This document shows, piece after piece, positions 42,831-50,920 of a stretch of 64,000 nucleotides of DNA. Positions within the stretch are counted from its first letter, which is position 1; each line of letters starts with the position of its first letter. The position numbers and the translations under genes are program-made. This DNA is from Leptospira harrisiae (GTDB lineage: Bacteria; Spirochaetota; Leptospiria; Leptospirales; Leptospiraceae), in contig NZ_NPDX01000001.1 in the NCBI RefSeq assembly GCF_002811945.1, positions 1,186,501-1,250,500 of the forward strand. The letters are read 5' to 3'. The notes below the pieces were generated by a model. That model was not told the origin of the DNA. It did no database searches and worked only from the letters and a program-made list of their open reading frames with translations.

Positions 42831-45392
42831 ATGTTAACCACCCTCATGATGTTACTCGGTCTTTCTGGCACAGGTGCCGACCTCAATGAAATCGCAGGTA
42901 GCGAAGGGGGAGCTAGGCCATCAGGGGATTTGAGTCCTCGCCAGAAAAGACGCATACAACAAAGGCAATCTTCGCCAGAAGAAGGACAAAGGGTAGAACC
43001 TCGCTCAAAATCCACAAAACAAGAAAAACCTTCCCGGGGTGGGCGTGGCCAAGAATTAAATTTCCAAACAGATCCCAAAGAACCTAAGTCCAAACCCAAA
43101 CCACTTTCAGAAAGGTTATCTGATTTAGAATCCGATGAAGAAAACTTTGGAGAACCAGGTGGTGACAGTGGCGGATCTGATTCAAAACCAGGGCGGAAAC
43201 GTCGAGAAAAACCAAAAACTCCGAAAGACATCAGCGATCTTCCGTTAGGTGAATTTGGTGAGGAAACTGGGGATTCTCCATCATCTGGTGGAAGGTCCAA
43301 AAAAGAAAGTCCTGACATTAGTTATTCCGCAGATGATATCATATCGAAAAATTCGAAGTATAGTTTCCACCGAAGGCCACTTCTCAATGCAGAGGCACTT
43401 GTGGAAGCCGAACAAGTGGAAGAAGCCATTGAGATTTTTGAAAGGACGGGGAACCGAATCCCTGACCAAGAGATCAAAGATAAAATCAAAAAAAACATCC
43501 AGGACTTAGAAGAGTTTCTAGAAGACAACCCTCAATCGGGAAAAGCGGGAGAGCCGGGGAAGGATGATCCAAAGGCCGATACTTCGGCCAAAGAAAAACA
43601 AAAGAAAAAAGAATCCAAACCGAGTGGGCCAAAACCTGACAAAGATTTAAGTGATCTTGTTGGAGCGCTCAAAGAAGTTTCTGAACTATTTGCTGAATCC
43701 ATTGCTCGAGCGATCCAATTTGCACAGAGTAGTCCACCACCCAATTTTCCACAAGGTAACCAACCTTTACCTCAACCTTCTTCTCAATTGCCACCACCTC
43801 CGCTTCCTCCCAATCCTTCAGATAAAACTGGTGCAAATGAAAAACGTGGTCAAGACAACTCGATATCCACTCCACAACTAAACCAAACAGTAGCAGGAGG
43901 AAACCAACTTGTTCACCCCATTGTGTATCAGTTTTTACAATCCTCACCGGGAGGATCTGGGATTGATTCAAAGGCAAATCAAAACCAAGACCAGCTTTTA
44001 CAATCGTTAAACCAAGGTTTGACGACGGGTGGTCTTGCAGGAGCTGCCCCTGGTTTTCCTGCGGCACCACCTGGTTCCGGAATTGTTGGTCCATTTTATG
44101 TTCCTCCTGAGATGCAAGGCCAACCAAGTTTTCCTGGTGTTTCCGGTAGTCCAGGACCATCGGCAGGTCCATCCCAACCACTCGACTTACAAGCGCTTGC
44201 TGAACAAATTTCCAAAAAAGATGTTTCGGAACTGGATCTTCCCGAAGATACATTTTTTTCAAATGATTGGAAACAGTTTAAAGACTTACCTCTTGTTGAT
44301 AGAAGGTCGGGTGATGATAGGAGAAAAAACCCAGACCGACGAACAAACATAGCGGGAAGGAAAGATAGAAGGTCTGGGGAAGATAGACGAAAAAAAAATC
44401 GGTTCCAGGAACGAGAAGACTTTTTAAAAAACCAAGCTTTAAAGAAGATTGAGAAAAAAGCGAAAGAACTTGAGGCCAAAGGAGAGGAATCTTCTCTCAA
44501 TGATTTACTAAAACCTTATTTCCCAGACCAACCCAGCGGAAAACTTCCAGACTTTTTAGATTTAGAGCCAATCAATCTTCCTGACCCCAATGACTTACGT
44601 CGGGATGAAAAAGAGCCGCCTCTTCATCCTGGGGAACGCCCCTTAGCGGAAGAACCCAACTGGTTGGAAACAACCACCGATGCACTGCGTCAGGAATTAG
44701 AACTCCCCGACCCAGTTGATCCCCAAACTGATCAATTAATTAAGCCAAAATCTGAACCCAAGGAACAAACCGATTCCAATAAATCAGAAACCATAATCGA
44801 AACCGACCTGCCAATCCAAGTAGAACTCACTAACCGGCCACTGACCAGTGAGGATTTAAAAATTGGTCTGCCAGATGCTGACGAAGTCTTTCGGGATCGC
44901 AAATTAAAGGAAGAGGCTGGTTTCCCGGCAGAAGGGCCCTCCATCGAAGATGCTGAAGCACCTGAAATTGAAATCGTTGATGGTAACTTAGGTGAAATTG
45001 CAGATGAAGAATCTCCCATCCCTCTGGATGAAATGGCTGAAAAAGCCACGGAGGACGAACCAGAAAAAATCATCCATGGGGTATTAGAACTCAAACCCCC
45101 CGAAGCCGATGATGCTCCATTTTTAACTCTTACTTACGACTTCGGAAAAATTCCCCATGCATTTCGTTTGTCAAAAAATTATTCTATTATGGAATACTCA
45201 TATTACAAGTACAAACCAATGTTAATGAAGGCACAAGAGTTTGCACGTCGTAAGATGTTAAAGAATGCATTGAATTATTATAGAGTCATTAAATCACAAA
45301 ATATTCCACCGGAACTTCGTAAGATGATCAATCGAAACATCCGAGACATCACTGAGTTTATGGAAAAATTCTTAATGGCTAAAGGTAACTAA
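42831..45392 (+). CDS. Large disordered protein with duplicated helical module and DRR repeats
   Basis: An 853-residue protein of no recognised family. A short hydrophobic N-terminus (MLTTLMMLLGLSG) may be a weak signal or anchor. Most of the chain is low complexity: Lys/Glu/Ser/Pro-rich at 30-170, Pro/Gln-rich at 290-450, acidic at 540-760. Two related helical modules sit at about 176-235 (HRRPLLNAEALVEAEQVEEA...) and at the C-terminus from about 790 (YKPMLMKAQEFARRKMLKNA...). Between them, at 488-523, are two copies of DRRSGxDRR. No nearby gene explains its role. Confidence 0.7.
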   Translation: MLTTLMMLLGLSGTGADLNEIAGSEGGARPSGDLSPRQKRRIQQRQSSPEEGQRVEPRSKSTKQEKPSRGGRGQELNFQTDPKEPKSKPKPLSERLSDLESDEENFGEPGGDSGGSDSKPGRKRREKPKTPKDISDLPLGEFGEETGDSPSSGGRSKKESPDISYSADDIISKNSKYSFHRRPLLNAEALVEAEQVEEAIEIFERTGNRIPDQEIKDKIKKNIQDLEEFLEDNPQSGKAGEPGKDDPKADTSAKEKQKKKESKPSGPKPDKDLSDLVGALKEVSELFAESIARAIQFAQSSPPPNFPQGNQPLPQPSSQLPPPPLPPNPSDKTGANEKRGQDNSISTPQLNQTVAGGNQLVHPIVYQFLQSSPGGSGIDSKANQNQDQLLQSLNQGLTTGGLAGAAPGFPAAPPGSGIVGPFYVPPEMQGQPSFPGVSGSPGPSAGPSQPLDLQALAEQISKKDVSELDLPEDTFFSNDWKQFKDLPLVDRRSGDDRRKNPDRRTNIAGRKDRRSGEDRRKKNRFQEREDFLKNQALKKIEKKAKELEAKGEESSLNDLLKPYFPDQPSGKLPDFLDLEPINLPDPNDLRRDEKEPPLHPGERPLAEEPNWLETTTDALRQELELPDPVDPQTDQLIKPKSEPKEQTDSNKSETIIETDLPIQVELTNRPLTSEDLKIGLPDADEVFRDRKLKEEAGFPAEGPSIEDAEAPEIEIVDGNLGEIADEESPIPLDEMAEKATEDEPEKIIHGVLELKPPEADDAPFLTLTYDFGKIPHAFRLSKNYSIMEYSYYKYKPMLMKAQEFARRKMLKNALNYYRVIKSQNIPPELRKMINRNIRDITEFMEKFLMAKGN

Positions 45393-45435
45393 CTCCCTGC
45401 AACTTTTTTCAATTTTTTCAGTCTAATAAATGTAC

Positions 45436-45562
45436 AAGAGGTATAGTCCGATGAGATTGCGAAACCAAAAATAGGTAAGCAAAAACAAAATATCAAATCC
45501 ACACTTATCCTAGTTTAGGACAAGACTTGCTTACCTATTTCCCTTTTTGGAAAATAAAGGAG
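45436..45562 (+). promoter_or_regulatory. Leader region of the ABC-F gene: candidate ribosome-mediated attenuator
   Basis: In order: a Shine-Dalgarno AAGAGG (45436-45441); a seven-codon ORF; inverted-repeat arm 1 AAATAGGTAAGCAA (45469-45482), which contains the ORF's TAG stop; a 5-bp inner hairpin TCCTA/TAGGA (45508-45520); arm 2 TTGCTTACCTATTT (45527-45540), a perfect 14-bp complement; CCC then T5 (45544-45548), suggesting a terminator; and the ABC-F ribosome-binding site AAAGGAG (45556-45562). This is the classic layout for drug-induced attenuation. Conditional folding is inferred, not shown. Confidence 0.7.
45451..45474 (+). CDS. Leader peptide MRLRNQK (RLR-class candidate)
   Basis: A seven-residue ORF starting with ATG 9 nt after AAGAGG and ending in TAG inside inverted-repeat arm 1. 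MRLR is the core of the RLR class of macrolide-dependent arrest peptides (ErmDL and MsrCL): with macrolide bound, the ribosome stalls with Leu in the P site and Arg next. A stall at the TTG codon would place the ribosome footprint over the first bases of arm 1. Confidence 0.65.
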   Translation: MRLRNQK

Positions 45563-45570
45563 TTTGTCGC

Positions 45571-47079
45571 ATGTCCGATCATATTACCATTCATAATTTA
45601 AACTTTCAGTTCGAATCACAACAAGAACCACTATTCCAAAATCTAAACCTTCATTTTTCGAAAGGTTGGACTGGCATTGTCGGAAAAAACGGTAGTGGAA
45701 AATCTACTTTAGCGAAGCTCATCTCTGGGGAAATTCTTCCCGACAAGGGCTCCGTCCAAGGAAATGATTTTCTTTTTTCGATTTCGCAAGGAACCGAACT
45801 GGCAGATGTGGAACTTACTGATTTTATATACGATGATTCCAATAATACAGGATTTTGGAAGAGTCTTCTCGAAATAAAAATCCAATCGGAAGAAGGTTAT
45901 GAGTTTCTCAGTTTCGGTGAAAAACGAAGGATACTTTTAGCAATGGCTTTGTCGAAGAATGTGGATGTTTTGATTTTGGATGAACCTACGAACCATCTAG
46001 ATACAAAAAGCAGCCAAATCATCCGAAATGCGATTTTGCACTTCCAAGGAATTGGAATTCTAATTTGCCACGACAGGTCTTTGTTAGATGAAGTGACTAC
46101 CTCTTGTGTATTTCTTGAAAAAAACTTTATTTCCCATCGACCCGGAAATTATTCTGCGGGTAAAATGCAGATGCAACGAGAAGCCGAAGAACGGATTCAC
46201 GATTGGGAAATGGCAAGGACAGAACATAAAAAACTAGAAGCCGAACTGAACCGAAGAAGGGAAGAAGCAAGGCTCTCTCATACACATAGATCAAAGAAAG
46301 GACTTGATCTACATGATCATGACGGCCGCCAAAAAAAGAACTTAGCTAGAGTGACTGGAAAGGATGGCCAAGCAGGCCGATTGAAAAACCAAATCGAAAG
46401 AAGAACTGAAAATTCCAAACTAAAAGAAAAACAAATTTGGGAAAAACTTCCAGAAAAAGAAAATTTAGGAATTTTATGGAATGGTGTTCCTTCGAAACGA
46501 AGCACCTTATTTATGTTTGACGAAGAATCTCTCACTTTGGAATTTCTTTCTTTGTCACTTTCCTCCCATTTGAAAATCCTGCCAGATTCAAAAATTGCGA
46601 TCACAGGTCCCAATGGTGCAGGTAAGTCCACTCTGCTTCGGTATCTGTTACAATCCTTCCAAGAGAAGGGGATACCATATTTGTATCTTCCTCAGGAATT
46701 TTCAAAAAACGAATTAGCCGATTTACTTTGGGAATTTCAAAATTTACCGAATGAAAAAAAAGCTAAGGTTCTTTCTGGGATTCACAGACTCGGAAGTGAC
46801 CCCAAACGTTTTTCTGAATCGGAGGCACTGAGTCCTGGGGAAGGAAAAAAACTATTCCTCTCGCTTCATTTGGAAAAAAGTCCAGAGGTAATTGTTTTAG
46901 ACGAACCAACGAACCATTTGGATCTCCAATCTTTGGAAGCAATAGAATCTTCTTTGGCCACACTTGGCACTGCCCTAATATTTGTGAGTCATGATAGGAG
47001 GTTTGTGGAAACTTTGGCTAAGGAAGAATGGTGTTTGGAAAACCTGTCGCTTGTTCAAAAACATCTAGACAGAATCTAA
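45571..47079 (+). CDS. ABC-F family ATPase, candidate antibiotic-resistance ribosome protection factor
   Basis: A 502-residue cytoplasmic protein with two ATP-binding domains and no membrane segments. Domain 1 has Walker [10 protein letters not shown] (38-46), signature LSFGE (113-117) and Walker B LILDEP (134-139). Domain 2 has GPNGAGKST (346-354), LSPGE (420-424) and IVLDEP (441-446). The inter-domain linker (about 190-320) is long and basic, with [17 protein letters not shown] sequence [19 protein letters not shown] proteins act on the ribosome; a subset displaces macrolides, lincosamides or phenicols. The leader region upstream supports the resistance subset. The ATG after AAAGGAG was chosen. 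Confidence 0.85.
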   Translation: MSDHITIHNLNFQFESQQEPLFQNLNLHFSKGWTGIVGKNGSGKSTLAKLISGEILPDKGSVQGNDFLFSISQGTELADVELTDFIYDDSNNTGFWKSLLEIKIQSEEGYEFLSFGEKRRILLAMALSKNVDVLILDEPTNHLDTKSSQIIRNAILHFQGIGILICHDRSLLDEVTTSCVFLEKNFISHRPGNYSAGKMQMQREAEERIHDWEMARTEHKKLEAELNRRREEARLSHTHRSKKGLDLHDHDGRQKKNLARVTGKDGQAGRLKNQIERRTENSKLKEKQIWEKLPEKENLGILWNGVPSKRSTLFMFDEESLTLEFLSLSLSSHLKILPDSKIAITGPNGAGKSTLLRYLLQSFQEKGIPYLYLPQEFSKNELADLLWEFQNLPNEKKAKVLSGIHRLGSDPKRFSESEALSPGEGKKLFLSLHLEKSPEVIVLDEPTNHLDLQSLEAIESSLATLGTALIFVSHDRRFVETLAKEEWCLENLSLVQKHLDRI

Positions 47080-47095
47080 TCATTGTACTTAGAAT
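47066..47095 (+). promoter_or_regulatory. Promoter of peroxiredoxin-sufB
   Basis: TAGACA (47066-47071; 5 of 6 to TTGACA) and TAGAAT (47090-47095; 5 of 6 to TATAAT) are separated by 18 bp. The predicted start is near 47102, giving a very short leader before the AAGGAG site. The -10 box lies inside the palindrome listed next. Confidence 0.55.
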
Positions 47096-47103
47096 AATTC
47101 TAA
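47089..47103 (+). promoter_or_regulatory. PerR/Fur-type operator (7-1-7 palindrome)
   Basis: TTAGAATAATTCTAA is a perfect 7-1-7 inverted repeat. The Bacillus PerR box is TTATAAT-N-ATTATAA; only the symmetric fourth position differs. It lies over the peroxiredoxin -10 box, where a bound regulator would block transcription. Confidence 0.6.
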
Positions 47104-47114
47104 GGAGTGACTTT

Positions 47115-47708
47115 ATGCCACAAGTGACATCACATGCCCCAGATTTTAAAGCAACAGCTGTAATCGGGGACAGTTTTAAAGAAATCAAATTGTCAGATTA
47201 CAAAGGAAAATGGGTGGTACTGTTTTTCTATCCACTCGATTTTACATTTGTTTGTCCGACAGAAATTATTGAATACGATGCAAAACTCGAAGATTTTAAA
47301 AAGATCGGAGCTGAAGTTTTGGGAGTTTCTGTTGATAGCGAATTTTCACACTTAGCTTGGAAAAAAACTGCCAGAAAAGAAGGTGGTATTGGAGAGATCA
47401 AATACCCACTCATCGCTGACAAAACAAAAGAAATTGCAAAGGCTTTTGGAGTTCTTATCGAGTCTGGTCCTGATGCAGGAGTTGCTCTTCGAGGAACTTT
47501 TATCATAGATCCAGCGGGTATCATTCGCCAAGCAACTGTTAATGACCTACCTGTAGGACGTAACATTGAGGAAGCAGTTCGCCTCATCAAAGCTTTCCAA
47601 TTTGTGGAAAAACATGGTGAAGTTTGCCCTGCGAATTGGGACGAAGGAAAGAAAACGATGAAAGCAGATCCTACTGGATCCAAAGCTTACTTCGCTTCTG
47701 TAAATTAA
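47115..47708 (+). CDS. Typical 2-Cys peroxiredoxin (AhpC/Prx1 type)
   Basis: A 197-residue thiol peroxidase. The peroxidatic Cys47 lies in DFTFVCPTE and the resolving Cys171 in HGEVCPANW, so it should form a disulfide between chains of a dimer. The [13 protein letters not shown] (GG-x-G) and C-terminal YF-like (AYFASVN) elements are those of peroxide-sensitive Prx. AAGGAG precedes the ATG. No AhpF reductase is in the window. sufB follows after 35 bp. Confidence 0.94.
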   Translation: MPQVTSHAPDFKATAVIGDSFKEIKLSDYKGKWVVLFFYPLDFTFVCPTEIIEYDAKLEDFKKIGAEVLGVSVDSEFSHLAWKKTARKEGGIGEIKYPLIADKTKEIAKAFGVLIESGPDAGVALRGTFIIDPAGIIRQATVNDLPVGRNIEEAVRLIKAFQFVEKHGEVCPANWDEGKKTMKADPTGSKAYFASVN

Positions 47709-47715
47709 TTTAGGA

Positions 47716-47733
47716 TTCTCTACAAATAGAGAA
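47716..47733 (+). promoter_or_regulatory. Stem-loop before sufB, overlapping its ribosome-binding site
   Basis: TTCTCTA pairs with TAGAGAA around a CAAA loop (7 bp). The 3' arm merges into GAGAAGGG, the probable Shine-Dalgarno region of sufB, 7 nt before its ATG. Confidence 0.45.
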
Positions 47734-47743
47734 GGGAAAAACA

Positions 47744-49138
47744 ATGGAATCAACAGCCGACTTAGACAAGGTTTCTTTCGAATTTTACAAACCTGATAAT
47801 TTTCCAAAGGGACTCACTCGTAAGGTTGTTGAATCCATTTCCCATATTAAAAATGAACCAAGTTGGCTTGCGGAATTTCGTTTAAAGGCTTTTGAAGTTT
47901 ATGAACAGAAACCGATGCCGACTTGGGGATTCATTCCGCAATTTCATATCAATATAGATGACTATGTACATTACGTAGGTTCCAACCAAAAAAAGAAAAA
48001 ATCTTGGGACGAAGTGGATCCCGAAATCCTACGTAGTTTTGAAAAATTAGGAATTCCTGAACACGAAAGGAAATACCTAGCTGGAATCGAAACCATGAAC
48101 GATTCCGAAACCATTTATGCCAATGTCAAAAAGGAACTGACTGACCTTGGGATTATCTTTTGTGACATCGATACGGCAATTAAAGAATATCCAGAACTGG
48201 TACGTGAGTATTTGGGGACTGTAGTCACCATTGGTGATAATAAATTTTCAGCACTGAACTCCGCTGTGTTTAGCGGGGGATCTTTTGCTTACATTCCGAA
48301 GGGAGTCAAAACTCCTATGCCTCTTCAAGCATACTTTAAAGTAACAGCTGCTAGTTCCGGACAATATGAACGTACACTTCTCATTGCTGATGAGGGTGCG
48401 CATTTGGAATACAGCGAAGGTTGTACTTCTGTCCAAGACAAAGGTACCAATTTTCATACCGCTGTTGTGGAACTCGTAGCCAAAAAGAATTCTAAAATCT
48501 TTTATACCACCATCCAAAACTGGAAAAAGAATATGTACAATTGGACCGTGAAACGAGGGATCTGCGAAGAAGCCGCTCATATCACTTGGACCGATTGTAA
48601 TATTGGAGCCAATACCATCAAATACCCAGGAATCATTTTACAAGGGGATCATTCGACTGGTGATGTATTGTCTTTGGCTTTTGCTGGAAGTGGGCAAGTG
48701 CAAGATACGGGCGCAAGGATCATCCATGTGGGAAAAAACACTCGTTCCAATATTTTGGCAAAAGGTGTGGCACTCGATGGAGGAATCAATTCTTACCGAG
48801 GTCTTGTCAAATTTGAGCCATCTAGCAAAGGATCTTATAGCCATATCAAATGTGATGGACTGATGATGGACAACCGTTCCCAGTCGCACGCCTATCCTTA
48901 CAATGATGTATCAGGAGAAGAGGGAACTTTAAACTACGAAGCCACTGTCTCTAAAATTGATGACGACCAATTGTTTTACCTTCAATCGCGAGGAATGAGT
49001 GAAGACGATGCAAAGTTACTTATCATTAATGGATTTTGTGAAGGTGTCACAAAACATTTGGATGTAGAGTATTCTGTTGAGATGACAAAACTCATCAAAA
49101 TGATTTTGGAAGATGGAAAGGTGATCGCCGAAAAATAA
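47744..49138 (+). CDS. sufB: Fe-S cluster assembly protein SufB
   Basis: A 464-residue scaffold subunit of the SufBCD complex. The N-terminal PTWGFIP block, AGTGS-type [34 protein letters not shown] and the C-terminal [12 protein letters not shown] are typical. The conserved Cys assigned to cluster assembly lies in YSEGCTS. Length fits SufB rather than SufD. sufC, sufD and sufS are not adjacent, which is unusual; the peroxiredoxin lies 35 bp upstream in the same unit, behind a PerR-type box. No strong terminator is seen after it. Confidence 0.94.
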   Translation: MESTADLDKVSFEFYKPDNFPKGLTRKVVESISHIKNEPSWLAEFRLKAFEVYEQKPMPTWGFIPQFHINIDDYVHYVGSNQKKKKSWDEVDPEILRSFEKLGIPEHERKYLAGIETMNDSETIYANVKKELTDLGIIFCDIDTAIKEYPELVREYLGTVVTIGDNKFSALNSAVFSGGSFAYIPKGVKTPMPLQAYFKVTAASSGQYERTLLIADEGAHLEYSEGCTSVQDKGTNFHTAVVELVAKKNSKIFYTTIQNWKKNMYNWTVKRGICEEAAHITWTDCNIGANTIKYPGIILQGDHSTGDVLSLAFAGSGQVQDTGARIIHVGKNTRSNILAKGVALDGGINSYRGLVKFEPSSKGSYSHIKCDGLMMDNRSQSHAYPYNDVSGEEGTLNYEATVSKIDDDQLFYLQSRGMSEDDAKLLIINGFCEGVTKHLDVEYSVEMTKLIKMILEDGKVIAEK

Positions 49139-49237
49139 ATTTCGGTCCTTCATTTTCGCCTAGATCCCAGTTTCCATCTCCTTTCGTTTCTGCAACGATG
49201 GTTGAATTACCAGTGGCAGTTTGATTCGCTATGGTTT

Positions 49238-49540
49238 TTATTTCTTAAAAATAAGAAGAGCCACCGCTACACTGGCAATCAAAAGTCCTAAAAATTCTCT
49301 GACTTCCTCCACTTCCATACCAAAGTAGGGAGTGTGGGCAAAATAATACCCAGACAAAACGAGATAAATCGGAATGAGTATCCATCCCACAAACTTGGGA
49401 ACTGGACGAAACAAACTTGCCAGGGCAATGATGGCGACAAATACATAGATCGGGAACCAAAGGTAAGGATCTGGGTCATTCAATTGCAAATAGGCAAAAT
49501 AAAGGAAAAGGGGAACAGACAGGATTCGAAAGAGTTTCAT
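49238..49540 (-). CDS. TMEM220-like small membrane protein
   Basis: A 100-residue protein with about four hydrophobic segments. The opening LFLYFAYLQLNDPDPYLWFP matches the pattern I recall for the TMEM220 family, whose role is not known. The Met at 49540 was taken as the start; a more distal in-frame ATG would add 14 charged residues. It is divergent from the dehydrogenase lipoprotein gene with 73 bp between starts. Confidence 0.65.
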   Translation of the reverse strand: MKLFRILSVPLFLYFAYLQLNDPDPYLWFPIYVFVAIIALASLFRPVPKFVGWILIPIYLVLSGYYFAHTPYFGMEVEEVREFLGLLIASVAVALLIFKK

Positions 49541-49613
49541 AGTTTTTTCGTTTAAGTTTTTTGATTGCGGAGAGAAATCCAAGCCAATTATCTTATTGTG
49601 GGAACCTAAGTTT

Positions 49614-50849
49614 ATGAAAATCCAAACCTTTGTCTTATTTTCTTTTTTATCTATGTCTGTTTCTTGTGATGATATAGGTCGCAGTATTTTAAAAAATTAC
49701 AATAAAAAGTATGAAACCGATGGCCAGGTGCTCGGATCCAAACCTCTTTTTATCGGAGTCGATGCAAACCGCAAACAGGTAACCGTTTCTTTACAAGAAG
49801 TGGTAAAAGTAAAAGAGCCAACGGACATCCAGTTCCCACCGGGTGACAGTCCCTTTTTATTTGCCCTCGAAAAAACCGGGAATATGATTCTATTCCACAG
49901 GGAAAAAAAGACAAGCCGAGTGCTAGCTAAATTTCCTGTGATTACTGACAGTGAAGAGGGGTTACTTGGTTTAACCTTCCATCCCAAATATCCCAAACAG
50001 CCAAAGTTATATACCAATTATGTAAAGTCTGTTGCGAATAAAGATGTCACCATAGTTTCTGAATGGGAAGTAGATAATCCATCCGACTTCGATTCCATGA
50101 AACTAACAAACGAACGAGTGTTATTGCAAGTGGAGCAGCCTTATCCCAATCACAATGGCGGGCAATTGGCCTTTGGTCCCGATGGACATTTATACATTGG
50201 TCTTGGGGATGGCGGTTGGAGAGCGGATCCCAAAAACAACGGACAAAATCCAAACACTCTCCTTGGTTCCATTTTAAGAATTAGTCCCACACCAGATGTA
50301 ACTTTAAAAAAACCATATTCCATTCCTACAGACAATCCTTTTGTGGGAAAGGCGGGTTTCGCTCCGGAAACCTTTGCATACGGAATTCGAAATCCTTGGA
50401 GGATGAGTTTTTCACCTGATGGGCGTTTGCTTGTGGCGGATGTGGGTCAGGATGCTTACGAAGAAGTGGATATCATTCTTTCGGGTAAAAACTATGGTTG
50501 GAACCAAACCGAAGGGTTCCATTGTTTTACCGATGGATGTAATCCTGCGCTTTACCAACCACCATTTTATGAATATGGTAGAGACGAAGGACAATCCATC
50601 ACCGGTGGTTATGTTTATACAGGATCTGCCATTCCAGCATTAAAGGGAATGTATGTGTTTGGAGATTTTATCCAAGGTAAAATTTGGGCAATCCCCGTTC
50701 CCAAACCTGGAGAAAATACAAAGGTCACAGAAACGATAGCCCTTGGAAAATGGAACTTACTCATTCCTACTTTTGGTCGGGACAATGAGGGAGAGATTTT
50801 TGTGGCAGATTACCAATCAGGAACCATTTATAAAATGGTAAAACCGTAA
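49614..50849 (+). CDS. PQQ-dependent sugar dehydrogenase-like lipoprotein
   Basis: A 411-residue exported beta-propeller protein with a signal peptide ending SVSC (Cys18). It shows EEGLLGLTFHPKYP, YPNHNGGQLAFGPDG, FAYGIRNPWRMSFSPDG and VDIILSGKNYGWNQTEG, which are the hallmarks of the soluble aldose/glucose dehydrogenase (YliI) family that uses PQQ in the periplasm. Whether the cell makes or imports PQQ cannot be seen, and the substrate is unknown. Confidence 0.85.
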   Translation: MKIQTFVLFSFLSMSVSCDDIGRSILKNYNKKYETDGQVLGSKPLFIGVDANRKQVTVSLQEVVKVKEPTDIQFPPGDSPFLFALEKTGNMILFHREKKTSRVLAKFPVITDSEEGLLGLTFHPKYPKQPKLYTNYVKSVANKDVTIVSEWEVDNPSDFDSMKLTNERVLLQVEQPYPNHNGGQLAFGPDGHLYIGLGDGGWRADPKNNGQNPNTLLGSILRISPTPDVTLKKPYSIPTDNPFVGKAGFAPETFAYGIRNPWRMSFSPDGRLLVADVGQDAYEEVDIILSGKNYGWNQTEGFHCFTDGCNPALYQPPFYEYGRDEGQSITGGYVYTGSAIPALKGMYVFGDFIQGKIWAIPVPKPGENTKVTETIALGKWNLLIPTFGRDNEGEIFVADYQSGTIYKMVKP

Positions 50850-50920
50850 TCTTCGAACCAGACAATGTTTCAATTGATTTATCTTTTTTAGTTTTATGGA
50901 AGTTTCTTTAAGTTTCGTTT

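Noticed and set aside
42788..43318. Long minus-strand ORF inside the large disordered protein gene
   Set aside because: Low-complexity codons on the plus strand open the opposite frame; the product has no start signal or recognisable pattern and the plus-strand frame is longer.
43669..44262. Another minus-strand ORF of nearly 200 codons in the same gene
   Set aside because: Arises from the Pro/Gln-rich plus-strand sequence; no ribosome-binding site or protein-like domain.
43000..44800. Repeats suggestive of a mobile or CRISPR-like array in the disordered gene
   Set aside because: The repeats are short, in frame and degenerate (amino-acid level), with no spacer structure.
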